A stretch of 51,748 nucleotides of DNA. Source: JAIRTY01 sp050257395. Its GTDB lineage: Bacteria; Actinomycetota; Actinomycetes; Streptosporangiales; Streptosporangiaceae. Position 1 is the first letter of the stretch, and each line of letters opens with the position of its first letter. The stretch is from assembly GCA_050257395.1 (NCBI GenBank), contig JBLMWU010000112.1, positions 1 to 51,748 of the forward strand, in the 5' to 3' direction. The notes under the pieces were generated by a model. It searched no databases. It had not been told where the DNA came from and saw only the letters and a program-made list of their open reading frames with translations. The position numbers and the translations under genes are program-made. Below, piece by piece: positions 25,050 to 32,496 of this stretch.

Positions 25050-25968
25050 GCCGGCAGGCGCGGCACCCGCCCCGGGCCGCGGGATCGGCGCGCACGTGCC
25101 GGTGGCCGGCGGGCTGGCCAGCGGCCTGCGATACGCGGCCGGCATCGGCGCGCAGGTCATCCAGGTGTTCGCGGCCAACCCGCGCGGATGGGCGCGGCCG
25201 GCCGCTGACGCGGCTGCGGACGCCGCCTTCCGCGGGCAGGCGGCCGCCGCGGGCGTGCCGGTCTTCGTGCACGCGCCCTACCTCGTGAATGTGGCGTCAC
25301 CCGACCCGGCGGTCTGGCAGCGGTCGGTGGACTCCCTCACGCACTCGCTCGCCCGCGGCGCGGCCATCGGCGCCCGCGGGGTGGTGGTCCACACCGGGTC
25401 GGCGGTCGGCAGCGACCGCGACGGGGCCCTGCGGCGGGTGCGGGACGCGCTGCTGCCGCTGCTGGACTCACTGGGCGGGCGGGCGCCGGATCTGCTGCTG
25501 GAACCGACTGCCGGGAAGGGCGGCATGCTGTGCGCCGTCCTCGCTGACCTGGTGCCCTACCTGGACGCGCTGGACTGGCACCCGCGGGCAGGAATCTGCC
25601 TGGACACCTGCCATCTGTTCGCGGCCGGGCACGACCTGGCGGCCCCCGGCGCGGCCGGGGCGCTGCTGGCCGAGTTCGCCGGGCTGGCCGGCCGCGATCC
25701 CGCAGCCGCCGGGGCCGCGCCGGCCGGCCGCCTCAAGCTCATCCACGCCAACGACTCGAAGGATCCCTGCGGGTCCAGGCGGGACCGGCACCAGAACATC
25801 GGCGCCGGGCAGATCGGCGCGGCCCTGTTCGCGGACCTGCTCACCCATCCGGCGACCGCGGGCGTGCCGTTCGTGGTGGAGACGCCGGGCACGCAGGCGG
25901 CACATGCGGCGGACGTGGCGGAACTCAGGCGGCTGGCGAGCCCGGCGGAGGCGGCGGCCGCGGGCTGA
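25033..25968 (+). CDS. nfo: Deoxyribonuclease IV (AP endonuclease, Nfo family)
   Basis: About 311 residues with a TIM-barrel fold that cleaves DNA at abasic sites using three Zn ions. Metal-ligand motifs in order: GAHVPVAGG, FVHAPYLVNVASPD, VVVHTGSAVG, LLLEPTAGKGGML (Glu), GICLDTCHLFAAGHD (Asp, His), LIHANDSKDPCGSRRDRHQNIGAG (His, Asp, His), and VVETPG (Glu). The start is uncertain because ATG codons at 25021, 25024 and 25033 are in frame; 25033 leaves AGGA 12 bases upstream. It overlaps the end of GT-C-like gene 7, an odd partnership that is probably only positional. It marks the right boundary of the membrane-protein cluster. Confidence 0.88.
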   Translation: MSAEAEPAGAAPAPGRGIGAHVPVAGGLASGLRYAAGIGAQVIQVFAANPRGWARPAADAAADAAFRGQAAAAGVPVFVHAPYLVNVASPDPAVWQRSVDSLTHSLARGAAIGARGVVVHTGSAVGSDRDGALRRVRDALLPLLDSLGGRAPDLLLEPTAGKGGMLCAVLADLVPYLDALDWHPRAGICLDTCHLFAAGHDLAAPGAAGALLAEFAGLAGRDPAAAGAAPAGRLKLIHANDSKDPCGSRRDRHQNIGAGQIGAALFADLLTHPATAGVPFVVETPGTQAAHAADVAELRRLASPAEAAAAG

Positions 25969-25984
25969 GCCGCTCCCGCCCGGG

Positions 25985-26749
25985 TCACAGCGGCGGGCCG
26001 TCCCCGTCGCATTCCTGATAGGAGTACCGCTGCTCCTGCCAGGGGTCGGCGCGGTTGTGATAGCCGCGCTCCTCCCAGAAACCGCGGCGGTCGGCGGTCA
26101 TGTACTCGAGCGCCCGCAGCCACTTGACGCTCTTCCAGCCGTAGAGGCAGGGCACGATCAGCCGGAGCGGGAAACCGTGCTCGGGTGCGAGCTCGGCGCC
26201 GTCCCGGTGGGTGGCCAGCAGGGTCCGGTCGTCCGCGAAATCGCCGATCCGGAGGTTCGCGCTGTAGCCGTAGTCCGCCCACGCCATGACGTGGGTCACC
26301 TCCGGGGCCGGCGGCACCACCCGCAGGATCTCGGTGGCCGCGATGCCCTCCCAGGTGACATCCGGGATGGTGAACTTGGTGACGCAATGGAAGTCGGCGG
26401 TCACCCGGCACCGCGGCAGCGCGGCCAGGCCCGCCCAGTCCCACCGCTCGTCGGCGCCGGACTCGGTGGCCCCGAACACCCGCAGGTCCCAGCGCTCGGG
26501 CCGGAACTTCGGCACCGGGCCGTAGTGCATGACCGGCCAGATCCGGGCGAGGTGCTGGCCCGGTGGCACCCGGTCGCCCCCGGCGGCGCCGGGCTGGCCC
26601 GCCCCCTCACCGGCCTGCCCGCGGGCGGCTGGCCGCGGCGGCGGGGCCTGCCGGGGCTCCCCCGCCTGCGCGGGCACGCCGGGCAGCGGCAGGTCTGGCG
26701 CTGCCGCTGGCCGGCCGCTGTTCCCGCGGGTCACGCCCGCCTGGCCCAT
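25985..26749 (-). CDS. Sulfite-oxidase-like molybdopterin oxidoreductase
   Basis: A 254-residue protein with the molybdopterin-binding sulfite oxidase fold. The key cysteine that binds Mo is in DFHCVTKF (C122). VPPGQHLARIWPVMHYGPVPKF opens the domain, HVMAWADYGYSANL and GFPLRLIVPCLYGWKSVKWL follow, and the end is AWYREERGYH-like (FWEERGYHNRADPWQEQRYSYQE). The first 60 residues are Pro/Ala-rich and not part of the domain, with no twin-Arg signal, so the enzyme is probably cytoplasmic. The start is taken as ATG 26749, six bases after a GATTAT box; a start at the internal GTG encoding VTRG is also possible. The true substrate is unknown. Confidence 0.82.
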   Translation of the reverse strand: MGQAGVTRGNSGRPAAAPDLPLPGVPAQAGEPRQAPPPRPAARGQAGEGAGQPGAAGGDRVPPGQHLARIWPVMHYGPVPKFRPERWDLRVFGATESGADERWDWAGLAALPRCRVTADFHCVTKFTIPDVTWEGIAATEILRVVPPAPEVTHVMAWADYGYSANLRIGDFADDRTLLATHRDGAELAPEHGFPLRLIVPCLYGWKSVKWLRALEYMTADRRGFWEERGYHNRADPWQEQRYSYQECDGDGPPL

Positions 26750-26890
26750 GTCTGGATAATCCGGTCCCTCCTGCTGCTGACCCCGGGCCGGCCGGGCGAG
26801 CCGGCCCCCTCGTGAACAGGTGCCGTCATGGTGCCACTTTTGCACGCGGCCGGGAACCGCCCGCGTGCCGCCCCCCACCCAGGCATGCGG

Positions 26891-26896
26891 TACGCT
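26891..26896 (+). promoter_or_regulatory. -10 box TACGCT for the aroF attenuator transcript
   Basis: TACGCT lies six bases before the GTG of the leader peptide at 26903, so the leader peptide would be translated from a leaderless RNA. No convincing -35 box is seen. Confidence 0.55.
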
Positions 26897-26902
26897 TGCC
26901 CC

Positions 26903-26977
26903 GTGCGTGAGCAGTTCTGGTTTTGGTATGGCTACCGGCCCGGCATCCGGACGGTCGCCCGCCAGACCATGCGCTGA
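26903..26977 (+). CDS. Aromatic-codon leader peptide of the DAHP synthase gene
   Basis: A 24-codon ORF from GTG to TGA encodes VREQFWFWYGYRPGIRTVAR and four more residues. Codons 5-11 read Phe-Trp-Phe-Trp-Tyr-Gly-Tyr, so six of seven are aromatic. A perfect terminator follows 19 bases after its stop, and DAHP synthase comes next. This is the layout of a ribosome-mediated attenuator, in which translation through the aromatic codons reports the supply of Phe, Trp and Tyr. Bases 26936-26943, starting right after the last Tyr codon, can pair with 27001-27008 in the terminator's 5' arm and would exclude the terminator. Confidence 0.85.
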   Translation: MREQFWFWYGYRPGIRTVARQTMR

Positions 26978-26996
26978 CGCGAAGCGACCTCACCAG

Positions 26997-27026
26997 AGCC
27001 CCGGGCCGACGGCCCGGGGCTTTTTT
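26997..27026 (+). terminator. Attenuator terminator before aroF
   Basis: A perfect 11-bp stem (26997-27007 with 27011-27021) with the loop GAC is followed by a run of T. It lies between the leader peptide and the aroF ribosome-binding site, so it must be read through for aroF expression. Confidence 0.9.
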
Positions 27027-27052
27027 GCTGACCGGCTCTAGGAGGAAGACCA

Positions 27053-28114
27053 ATGGTGGTCGTGATGACCCCCGAAGCTACCGAGACGGACGTGACCGCG
27101 ATCGTGGATCTCGTCCGGGCTGCGGGCGGGGAAGCGTTCGTGAGCCGCGGGGTGTCCCGCACCATCGTCGGCCTGGTCGGCGACGTGGACGAATTCGGCG
27201 CGCTGAACCTGCGCAGCCGGGCCGGGGTCCTTGACGTCGTCCGGATCTCCGTGCCCTACAAGCTGGTCAGCCGGGAGCACCACCCCCACCGCTCGGTCAT
27301 CCGGGTCGGCGGGGTCCCGATCGGCCCGGACACGATGACCCTCATCGCCGGCCCGTGCGCCGTCGAGACCCCCGAGCAGACCCTCACCGCCGCCCGGATG
27401 GCCAAGGCCGCCGGCGCGTCGCTGCTGCGCGGCGGGGCGTTCAAGCCGCGCACGTCCCCCTACGCGTACCAGGGCCTGGGCGAAGCCGGCCTGAAGATCC
27501 TCGCGGAGGTCCGGGAGGAGACCGGGCTGCCGGTGGTCACCGAGGTCATCGACCCGGGCAGTGTCGAGCTGGTCGCCTCGTACGCCGACATGCTGCAGGT
27601 CGGCACCAGGAACATGCAGAACTTCGCGTTGCTGCAGGCGGTCGGCTCGGCGTCCAAGCCGGTCCTGCTCAAGCGCGGCATGAGCGCCACCATCGAGGAG
27701 TGGCTGATGGCGGCGGAGTACATCGCCCAGCGCGGCAACCTCGACATCGTCCTGTGCGAGCGCGGCATCCGCACCTTCGAGACCGCCACCCGCAACACCC
27801 TGGACATCAGCGCCGTCCCGGTCGCCCAGCGGCTGTCCCACCTGCCGGTGATCGTGGACCCGTCACACTCGGGCGGGCGCCGGGACCTGGTCGTCCCGCT
27901 GACCCGGGCCGCGATCGCGGTCGGCGCTGACGGGGTGATCGTGGACATCCACCCCGAGCCGAAGCTGGCGCTGTGCGACGGCGACCAGGCCCTGGTGGAC
28001 ACGGACATCCGGGAGATCGCCAGCGTCGCCGCGCACCTGCCCCCGCTGGTGGGCCGCACCCTCACCCCGCCGGCCGACCGCGCCCCCGCCCGGGAGCCAG
28101 CCCCGGTCAGCTGA
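27053..28114 (+). CDS. aroF: 3-deoxy-7-phosphoheptulonate (DAHP) synthase, AroF/type I-beta
   Basis: A 353-residue enzyme that condenses phosphoenolpyruvate and erythrose 4-phosphate, the first step to aromatic amino acids. Residues 1-70 form a ferredoxin-like N-terminal domain, as in type I-beta enzymes with allosteric control. The barrel has LIAGPCAVET (C102), RGGAFKPRTSPYAYQG, GTRNMQNFALLQAVG, VLLKRGM and VDPSHSGGRRD (metal and substrate ligands), and DGVIVDIHPEP. The ATG has a strong GGAGGAAG. Expression is probably controlled by the attenuator directly upstream. It is convergent with thiI, with ten bases between stops. The tail after about residue 338 is Pro-rich. Confidence 0.93.
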   Translation: MVVVMTPEATETDVTAIVDLVRAAGGEAFVSRGVSRTIVGLVGDVDEFGALNLRSRAGVLDVVRISVPYKLVSREHHPHRSVIRVGGVPIGPDTMTLIAGPCAVETPEQTLTAARMAKAAGASLLRGGAFKPRTSPYAYQGLGEAGLKILAEVREETGLPVVTEVIDPGSVELVASYADMLQVGTRNMQNFALLQAVGSASKPVLLKRGMSATIEEWLMAAEYIAQRGNLDIVLCERGIRTFETATRNTLDISAVPVAQRLSHLPVIVDPSHSGGRRDLVVPLTRAAIAVGADGVIVDIHPEPKLALCDGDQALVDTDIREIASVAAHLPPLVGRTLTPPADRAPAREPAPVS

Positions 28115-28124
28115 CCGAGTACCG

Positions 28125-29351
28125 CTAACTGCCATCCGGGCGGTACAGCTGGGCCACGCCGGCGAGCTCCTCCGCCAGGTCGGCGGCGTCCAGCCGCGCC
28201 TCGATGCGGCGCAGGTCCTCGATCCGGGCGCGGGTCTCCACGTGACGCGGCGTGAGCAGCGTGCAGCAGTCCTGATCCGGCAGCTCGGACAGGGCCAGCG
28301 TGCGCAGGCGGCGGGCCTCGGCCATGATCTCCACCTTGTCGCTGCCGATCAGGGGCCGCAGGATCGGCAGCGACACCGCGTCGTCCAGGGCGGTGAGATT
28401 GGTCAGCGTCTGGCTGCTGACCTGGCCCAGCGAGTCGCCGGTGACCAGCGCCGCGGCACCCAGCCGCCGGGCGAGGGCCTCCCCGGTCTTGAGCATCAGC
28501 CGCCGCTGGGCGACGATCTGCAGCCGGCTGGCGCCCGACGACGCGAGCTTCTGCTGCGCCTTGCCGAACGCCACCACGAATAGCCGGGTCCCGCCCTGGA
28601 ACCGGTCGAGCTGGCGGGCCAGCCCGTACGCCTTGTAGACCGACTCCGGCCCGGTCAGCGGCATCCCGGAGAAGTGCAGGAAGTCACAGCGCAGGCCGCG
28701 CCGCATCATCCGGTAGGCCGCCACCGGGGAGTCGATGCCGCCGGACATGAGCGCCAGCCCCCGGCCGCTCATGCCGACCGGCAGCCCGCCCTGGCCGGGA
28801 CGGGCATCGGCGTAGACGAAGACCTCCTGCTGGTCCACCTCGACGAACAGCGCCGTGTCCGGGTGCCGCAGGTTGACCGGCAGCCCGTGCGCTTCCTGCA
28901 CCCGGGCGCCGATCAGCACCGCGAGCTCCGCCGACGTCATGGCGAAGCGCTTGTCACGGCGGCGGGGGCGGACGGCGAAGGAGCCCTCGCGGCCGGCCAT
29001 GATCGCGACGGCGGCCGCCACGGCCGCCTCCGGGTCCTTGGCGACCCGGGCAACACGGCAGACCCTGGCCACCCCCATCACATCAGCGGTCACGTCCGCT
29101 ACCCGGTCAGCCGCCTGGCCCGCCTCCGGGCCGGGCGGGACCCGCAGCACCAGCACACCGTCGCGCTGCCAGATCCGGACCGGGAAGCCGAGGGGCCGTA
29201 CCGCCCGGCGGATGTTCGCCTGCAGCATCCGCTCGAACTGCTGCCTGTTCCCGCCCTTGAGGACGATTTCGCCCAGCTTGAGCAGCACACACGGCTCTTC
29301 GCTGGTAGCGGCGGCAGGGGGTGCGTAGTCGGCGAGGGGGGTCGCGGCCAT
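28125..29351 (-). CDS. thiI: tRNA 4-thiouridine synthase ThiI
   Basis: A 408-residue protein with an N-terminal ferredoxin-like domain (LLKLGEIVLKGGNR), a THUMP domain (about 60-180) and a C-terminal PP-loop ATPase with LMSGGIDSPVAAY (SGGIDSP at 203-209). It activates tRNA U8 for thiolation, and in some bacteria ThiI also supplies sulfur to ThiS. The C-terminal rhodanese domain of E. coli ThiI is absent. DQDCCTLLTPRHVETRA carries a Cys pair near the end. The ATG at 29351 is preferred because it matches the family N-terminus; the longer open frame looks non-coding. Confidence 0.92.
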   Translation of the reverse strand: MAATPLADYAPPAAATSEEPCVLLKLGEIVLKGGNRQQFERMLQANIRRAVRPLGFPVRIWQRDGVLVLRVPPGPEAGQAADRVADVTADVMGVARVCRVARVAKDPEAAVAAAVAIMAGREGSFAVRPRRRDKRFAMTSAELAVLIGARVQEAHGLPVNLRHPDTALFVEVDQQEVFVYADARPGQGGLPVGMSGRGLALMSGGIDSPVAAYRMMRRGLRCDFLHFSGMPLTGPESVYKAYGLARQLDRFQGGTRLFVVAFGKAQQKLASSGASRLQIVAQRRLMLKTGEALARRLGAAALVTGDSLGQVSSQTLTNLTALDDAVSLPILRPLIGSDKVEIMAEARRLRTLALSELPDQDCCTLLTPRHVETRARIEDLRRIEARLDAADLAEELAGVAQLYRPDGS

Positions 29352-29431
29352 CTTTCTAGTGTGCCAGCAACGCCGCGATGGTCCCCGCTGCCAGCCAGCG
29401 GGCGGTACTGGCACCGCCGGGCCGATCCCCG

Positions 29432-29437
29432 TAGCGT
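29432..29437 (+). promoter_or_regulatory. -10 box TAGCGT for leaderless EthD gene
   Basis: TAGCGT is followed by seven bases and then the ATG at 29445. No Shine-Dalgarno sequence is present. Confidence 0.5.
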
Positions 29438-29444
29438 CACCGCT

Positions 29445-29753
29445 ATGACGATCAAACTCGTGGTCATGTACACCCAGCCCGCCGACACCGCGGAGTTCGA
29501 CAAGCACTACCTGGACGTCCACATGCCGCTCGCCCGCCAGCTCCCCGGCCTGCAGCGGGCCGAGACGGGGGTCTTCACCGCTGCCCTGGACGGCGGCGAG
29601 CAGCCCTACTACCGGGTCGCCGAGCTCTACTTCGCCGACCAGGACGCGATGGGCGCGGCCTTCGCCTCGGACGAGGGGAAGGCCACCGCCGCCGACTACC
29701 AGCAGATCGCGCCGCCCGGCTCGCGGATGTTCGTCGAAGTGCTGGACGACTGA
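29445..29753 (+). CDS. EthD-family small protein
   Basis: A 102-residue dimeric alpha/beta-barrel-type protein. IKLVVMYTQPADTAEFDKHYLD at the N-terminus with HMPLARQLPGL is the EthD signature, followed by YRVAELYFADQDAMGAAFAS. EthD proteins assist oxidative degradation pathways, but the family is broad and no P450 or other EthR/A/B partner is here, so no specific function can be given. The start is supported by the TAGCGT box. It diverges from thiI. Confidence 0.82.
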   Translation: MTIKLVVMYTQPADTAEFDKHYLDVHMPLARQLPGLQRAETGVFTAALDGGEQPYYRVAELYFADQDAMGAAFASDEGKATAADYQQIAPPGSRMFVEVLDD

Positions 29754-29875
29754 GCGCCGCCGCGGCCCCCGCCCCGCCCTGGCAGATTCACCTCCCCCGG
29801 GTGTCGACCGGCTGGCCGGCCGTTCGACTACAGACGGGAAGCCGGCATCCAGGCCGGCCTGAAAGGTGGTGGACC

Positions 29876-30223
29876 ATGAAGTACCTGTTCCTGCTGTACG
29901 GCAAGCCGCTGCCGGAGCCCGGCACCCCGGAGGCGGCCGGGCTGCTGGCGACCTGGGGTGAGGCCACCGGGAAGATGCGGGCCGCGGGCGTGCTGATCGA
30001 CTGCGCGCCGGTGCAGCCCGCCTCCGCCTCCACCACCGTCCGGGTGCGGGACGGCGAGACCCTGATCACCGACGGCCCGGCCGCGGAGATCAAGGAGCAG
30101 TTCGGGGGCTTCACCCTCATCGAGTGCGAGGACCTCGACGCGGCGCTGAGGTGGGCGGCAGCCATCCCCACCGCGGCCGACGGGGCGGTGGAAGTGCGGC
30201 CGGTCGTCCAGGTGCCGTCCTGA
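29876..30223 (+). CDS. YCII-related (DGPF-type) protein paired with ECF42 sigma factor
   Basis: A 115-residue protein starting MKYLFLLYG and containing ITDGPAAEIKEQFGGFTLIE (about 64-83). This is the DGPF motif region of YCII-related proteins, with Ala in place of the usual Phe (D66-G67-P68-A69). Such proteins are encoded next to ECF42 sigma factors, as here, and are part of that regulon in studied cases; their biochemical role is not settled. AAAGGTGG precedes the ATG at normal spacing. The stop lies 20 bases before the sigma gene, so the two form an operon. Confidence 0.82.
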   Translation: MKYLFLLYGKPLPEPGTPEAAGLLATWGEATGKMRAAGVLIDCAPVQPASASTTVRVRDGETLITDGPAAEIKEQFGGFTLIECEDLDAALRWAAAIPTAADGAVEVRPVVQVPS

Positions 30224-30243
30224 GCCCTGCCCCGGCCGGCGGC

Positions 30244-31458
30244 ATGTTCGAGGAGGTGTTCCGGGCCCACTGGTGGGCGGCGGTGGCATCCGTCGCCCGC
30301 CAGGTGGGTGACCTGGAGATAGCGGAGGACGCGGTCCAGGATGCCTGCCTCGCCGCGCTCACCCAGTGGCCGGCCGCGGGCACCCCGGACAGCCCCCGGT
30401 CGTGGCTGATCGGCACCGCCCGGCACAAGGCGCTGGACCGGCTGCGGCGGGAGAGCCGGCGGCCGGGCAAGGAGGCCGCCGCGATGCGCGAGGCGGACCC
30501 GCCGGCCCCGGCGGGCGGGGCCCCCGGCGGTGACGACGAGCTCGGGCTCATCTTCGCCTGCTGCCACCCGGCCCTGGAGCAGGCGGCCCGGGTGCCCCTG
30601 ACCCTGCGCTCGGTCTGCGGGCTGAGCACCGCCGAGATCGCCGCGGCCTTCCTGGTCCCGGAGCCGACCATGGCCCAGCGCCTGGTCCGGGCCAAGCGCA
30701 AGATCCGCCAGGCAGGCATCGCCTTCCGGGTGCCCGCGCCTGCCGACCTCCCCGCCCGGCTGAGTGCGGTGCTGCGGGTGGTCTACCTGGTGTTCACGGC
30801 AGGGCACACCGCGAGCCGGGGCGACCAGCTCATCCGCGGCGATCTGTGCGAGCAGGCCATCCGGCTGGCCCGCGCGCTCGCGGCCCTGCTGCCGGGCGAA
30901 CCCGAGGTCACCGGGTTGCTTGCGCTGCTGCTGCTCACCGACGCCCGGCGGGCTGCGCGGCTGAACCCCAGCGGCGACCTGGTGCTGCTGGCCGGCCAGG
31001 ACCGCGGCTGCTGGGACCGGGCGATGATCGCGGAAGGCGAGGTGCTCACCGAACAGGCCCTGCGGCAGGGCAGGCCCGGCCCCTACCAGCTGCACGCGGC
31101 CATTGCCGCCTGCCACTCGGCGGCGCCGTCAGCCGCCGCGACCGACTGGCGGCAGATCGCCCTGCTCTATGCGGAACTGCTCCGCTACGAGCCGACCCCG
31201 GTGGTCGAGGCCAACCGGGCGGTCGCGGTGGCCATGGCGGAAGGGCCCGCGGCGGGCCTGGCCATCCTGGACACCCTCCGCCAGGACCCGCGGCTCGCCC
31301 GCTGGCCGCAGCTGCCCATCGCGCGGGCGGAGCTGCTGCGGCGGCTGGGGCGCACCGCCGAGGCCGCCGCCGCCTACCAGGCCGCCCTGGCCCTGGAGCC
31401 ACCCACCCCGGAACATGCCTTCATCGCCAGCCGCCTGGCCAGCCTGCCGGCCAGCTGA
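30244..31458 (+). CDS. ECF42-type RNA polymerase sigma factor with C-terminal TPR-like extension
   Basis: A 404-residue sigma factor. Region 2 (about 1-75) has FRAHWWAAVASVARQVGD, IAEDAVQDACLAAL and SWLIGTARHKALDRLRR. Region 4 (about 105-165) has LRSVCGLSTAEIAAAFLVPEPTMAQRLVRAKRKIR. A long C-terminal domain follows with helical repeats and the family block NRAVAVAMAEGPAAGL. This domain replaces an anti-sigma factor in ECF42 proteins. No anti-sigma gene is present. The ATG at 30244 is the first good start after the YCII stop; its ribosome site is weak, which suggests translational coupling. Confidence 0.88.
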   Translation: MFEEVFRAHWWAAVASVARQVGDLEIAEDAVQDACLAALTQWPAAGTPDSPRSWLIGTARHKALDRLRRESRRPGKEAAAMREADPPAPAGGAPGGDDELGLIFACCHPALEQAARVPLTLRSVCGLSTAEIAAAFLVPEPTMAQRLVRAKRKIRQAGIAFRVPAPADLPARLSAVLRVVYLVFTAGHTASRGDQLIRGDLCEQAIRLARALAALLPGEPEVTGLLALLLLTDARRAARLNPSGDLVLLAGQDRGCWDRAMIAEGEVLTEQALRQGRPGPYQLHAAIAACHSAAPSAAATDWRQIALLYAELLRYEPTPVVEANRAVAVAMAEGPAAGLAILDTLRQDPRLARWPQLPIARAELLRRLGRTAEAAAAYQAALALEPPTPEHAFIASRLASLPAS

Positions 31459-31540
31459 CCGGCCCGCCCGCCCGGGCGGGGCAGCCGGCCAGGCACTATT
31501 CCGGTGGCGGCCCGCTGGCAGCGGATGGCAGGGTGGGCCG

Positions 31541-32398
31541 GTGACCGATACCAGCATCAGGGAGGCCGGCCCCGCCGACCTGGACGCCATCGCCAAGGTC
31601 GCGGTCGCGGCCGGGCAGGACGAGGAGTGGTCGGGCTCGGACCCGGCCTACGTGCGCCATCTGCTGGCGCACGGGCGGGTGGTGGTCGCGGAGCAGCACG
31701 GCACGGTGACCGGGTTCGGCGCCACCCGCCGGATCGGGACGGGCCCGGGCGCGGTGGAGATGCTGTGCGACCTGTTCGTGGACCCCCGGGCGCACGGCCG
31801 CGGCCTCGGGCAGGCCATGCTGGCCGCGCTGTGGCACACGGACGCGCCCCGGATGACGTTCAGCAGCACGCACGCGCACGCGCTGCCGCTGTACACGCGC
31901 TTCGGCCTGGACGCCTGGTGGCCGCTGCTGTACCTGTCCGGCCCGGTCCGGGCGCTGACCCGGCCGGCCGGCTGGGCCGTCAGCGACGCGACCGCCGGCC
32001 AGGTGGCGGAGCTGGAGCGGGAATGGACCGGGATCGACCGCTCCGCGGATCACCGGGCCTGGGCCGCCCGCCCCGCCGGGCAGCCGGTCATCGCGCGGGC
32101 CAGCGGCCAGCCGGCGGCGGCGGGCACCGTGGCCGGCGCGGGAGCGGAGTACGGCCTGGTGCACCTGGCGGTGGCGCCCACGGCCGGCCCGGCCGGGGCC
32201 CGTGACGCCGTGCTGGCGGTGCTGGCCGCCCTGCAGCCGCCCGGCGGCCGGGCGCAGGTATGCCTGCCGGGCCCGCACCCGGCGGTCCGGCCGCTGCTGG
32301 CCGCGGGCTGGCGCAACGGCTACCTCGACCTGTTCATGGCGACCGCCCCGGGCCTGCTGGACCCGCGGCGCGCGGTCCCCTCCCCCGCCCTGGCCTGA
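31541..32398 (+). CDS. GNAT-family acetyltransferase, possibly tandem-domain
   Basis: A 285-residue protein. The N-terminal GNAT domain has IREAGPADLDAIAKVAV, then MLCDLFVDPRAHGRGLGQAML (about 68-88; the acetyl-CoA loop RGLG) and HALPLYTRFGLDAWWPLLYL. The C-terminal 130 residues resemble a second, degenerate GNAT half, with WRNGYLDLFMAT near the end. The GTG start at 31541 has only a weak GGG run upstream. The acceptor is unknown. It follows the sigma gene by 82 bases and may be independent of it. Confidence 0.78.
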   Translation: MTDTSIREAGPADLDAIAKVAVAAGQDEEWSGSDPAYVRHLLAHGRVVVAEQHGTVTGFGATRRIGTGPGAVEMLCDLFVDPRAHGRGLGQAMLAALWHTDAPRMTFSSTHAHALPLYTRFGLDAWWPLLYLSGPVRALTRPAGWAVSDATAGQVAELEREWTGIDRSADHRAWAARPAGQPVIARASGQPAAAGTVAGAGAEYGLVHLAVAPTAGPAGARDAVLAVLAALQPPGGRAQVCLPGPHPAVRPLLAAGWRNGYLDLFMATAPGLLDPRRAVPSPALA

Positions 32399-32419
32399 GC
32401 ACCGGGCCAATCCCCCGAA

Positions 32420-32468
32420 GTCACGAATAGTGATGTGACCGCTACTATCTGATATATAGGTAGGTCAG
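32420..32468 (+). promoter_or_regulatory. AT-rich promoter with GTCAC-N10-GTGAC inverted repeat, before the PAS kinase
   Basis: GTCAC at 32420-32424 and GTGAC at 32435-32439 are inverted repeats ten bases apart. Just downstream are two candidate -10 boxes, TACTAT (32443-32448) and TATATA (32453-32458), in one of the most AT-rich stretches of the window. The inverted repeat could be an operator. The kinase ATG is at 32497. Confidence 0.45.
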
Positions 32469-32496
32469 ACCGCCTGGCTCGCGGGGGGCATGCCAG

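Noticed and set aside
31464..31480. Terminator after the ECF42 sigma gene
   Set aside because: CCCGCCCGGGCGGG is a perfect palindrome without a loop or U-run, and it may simply reflect base composition.
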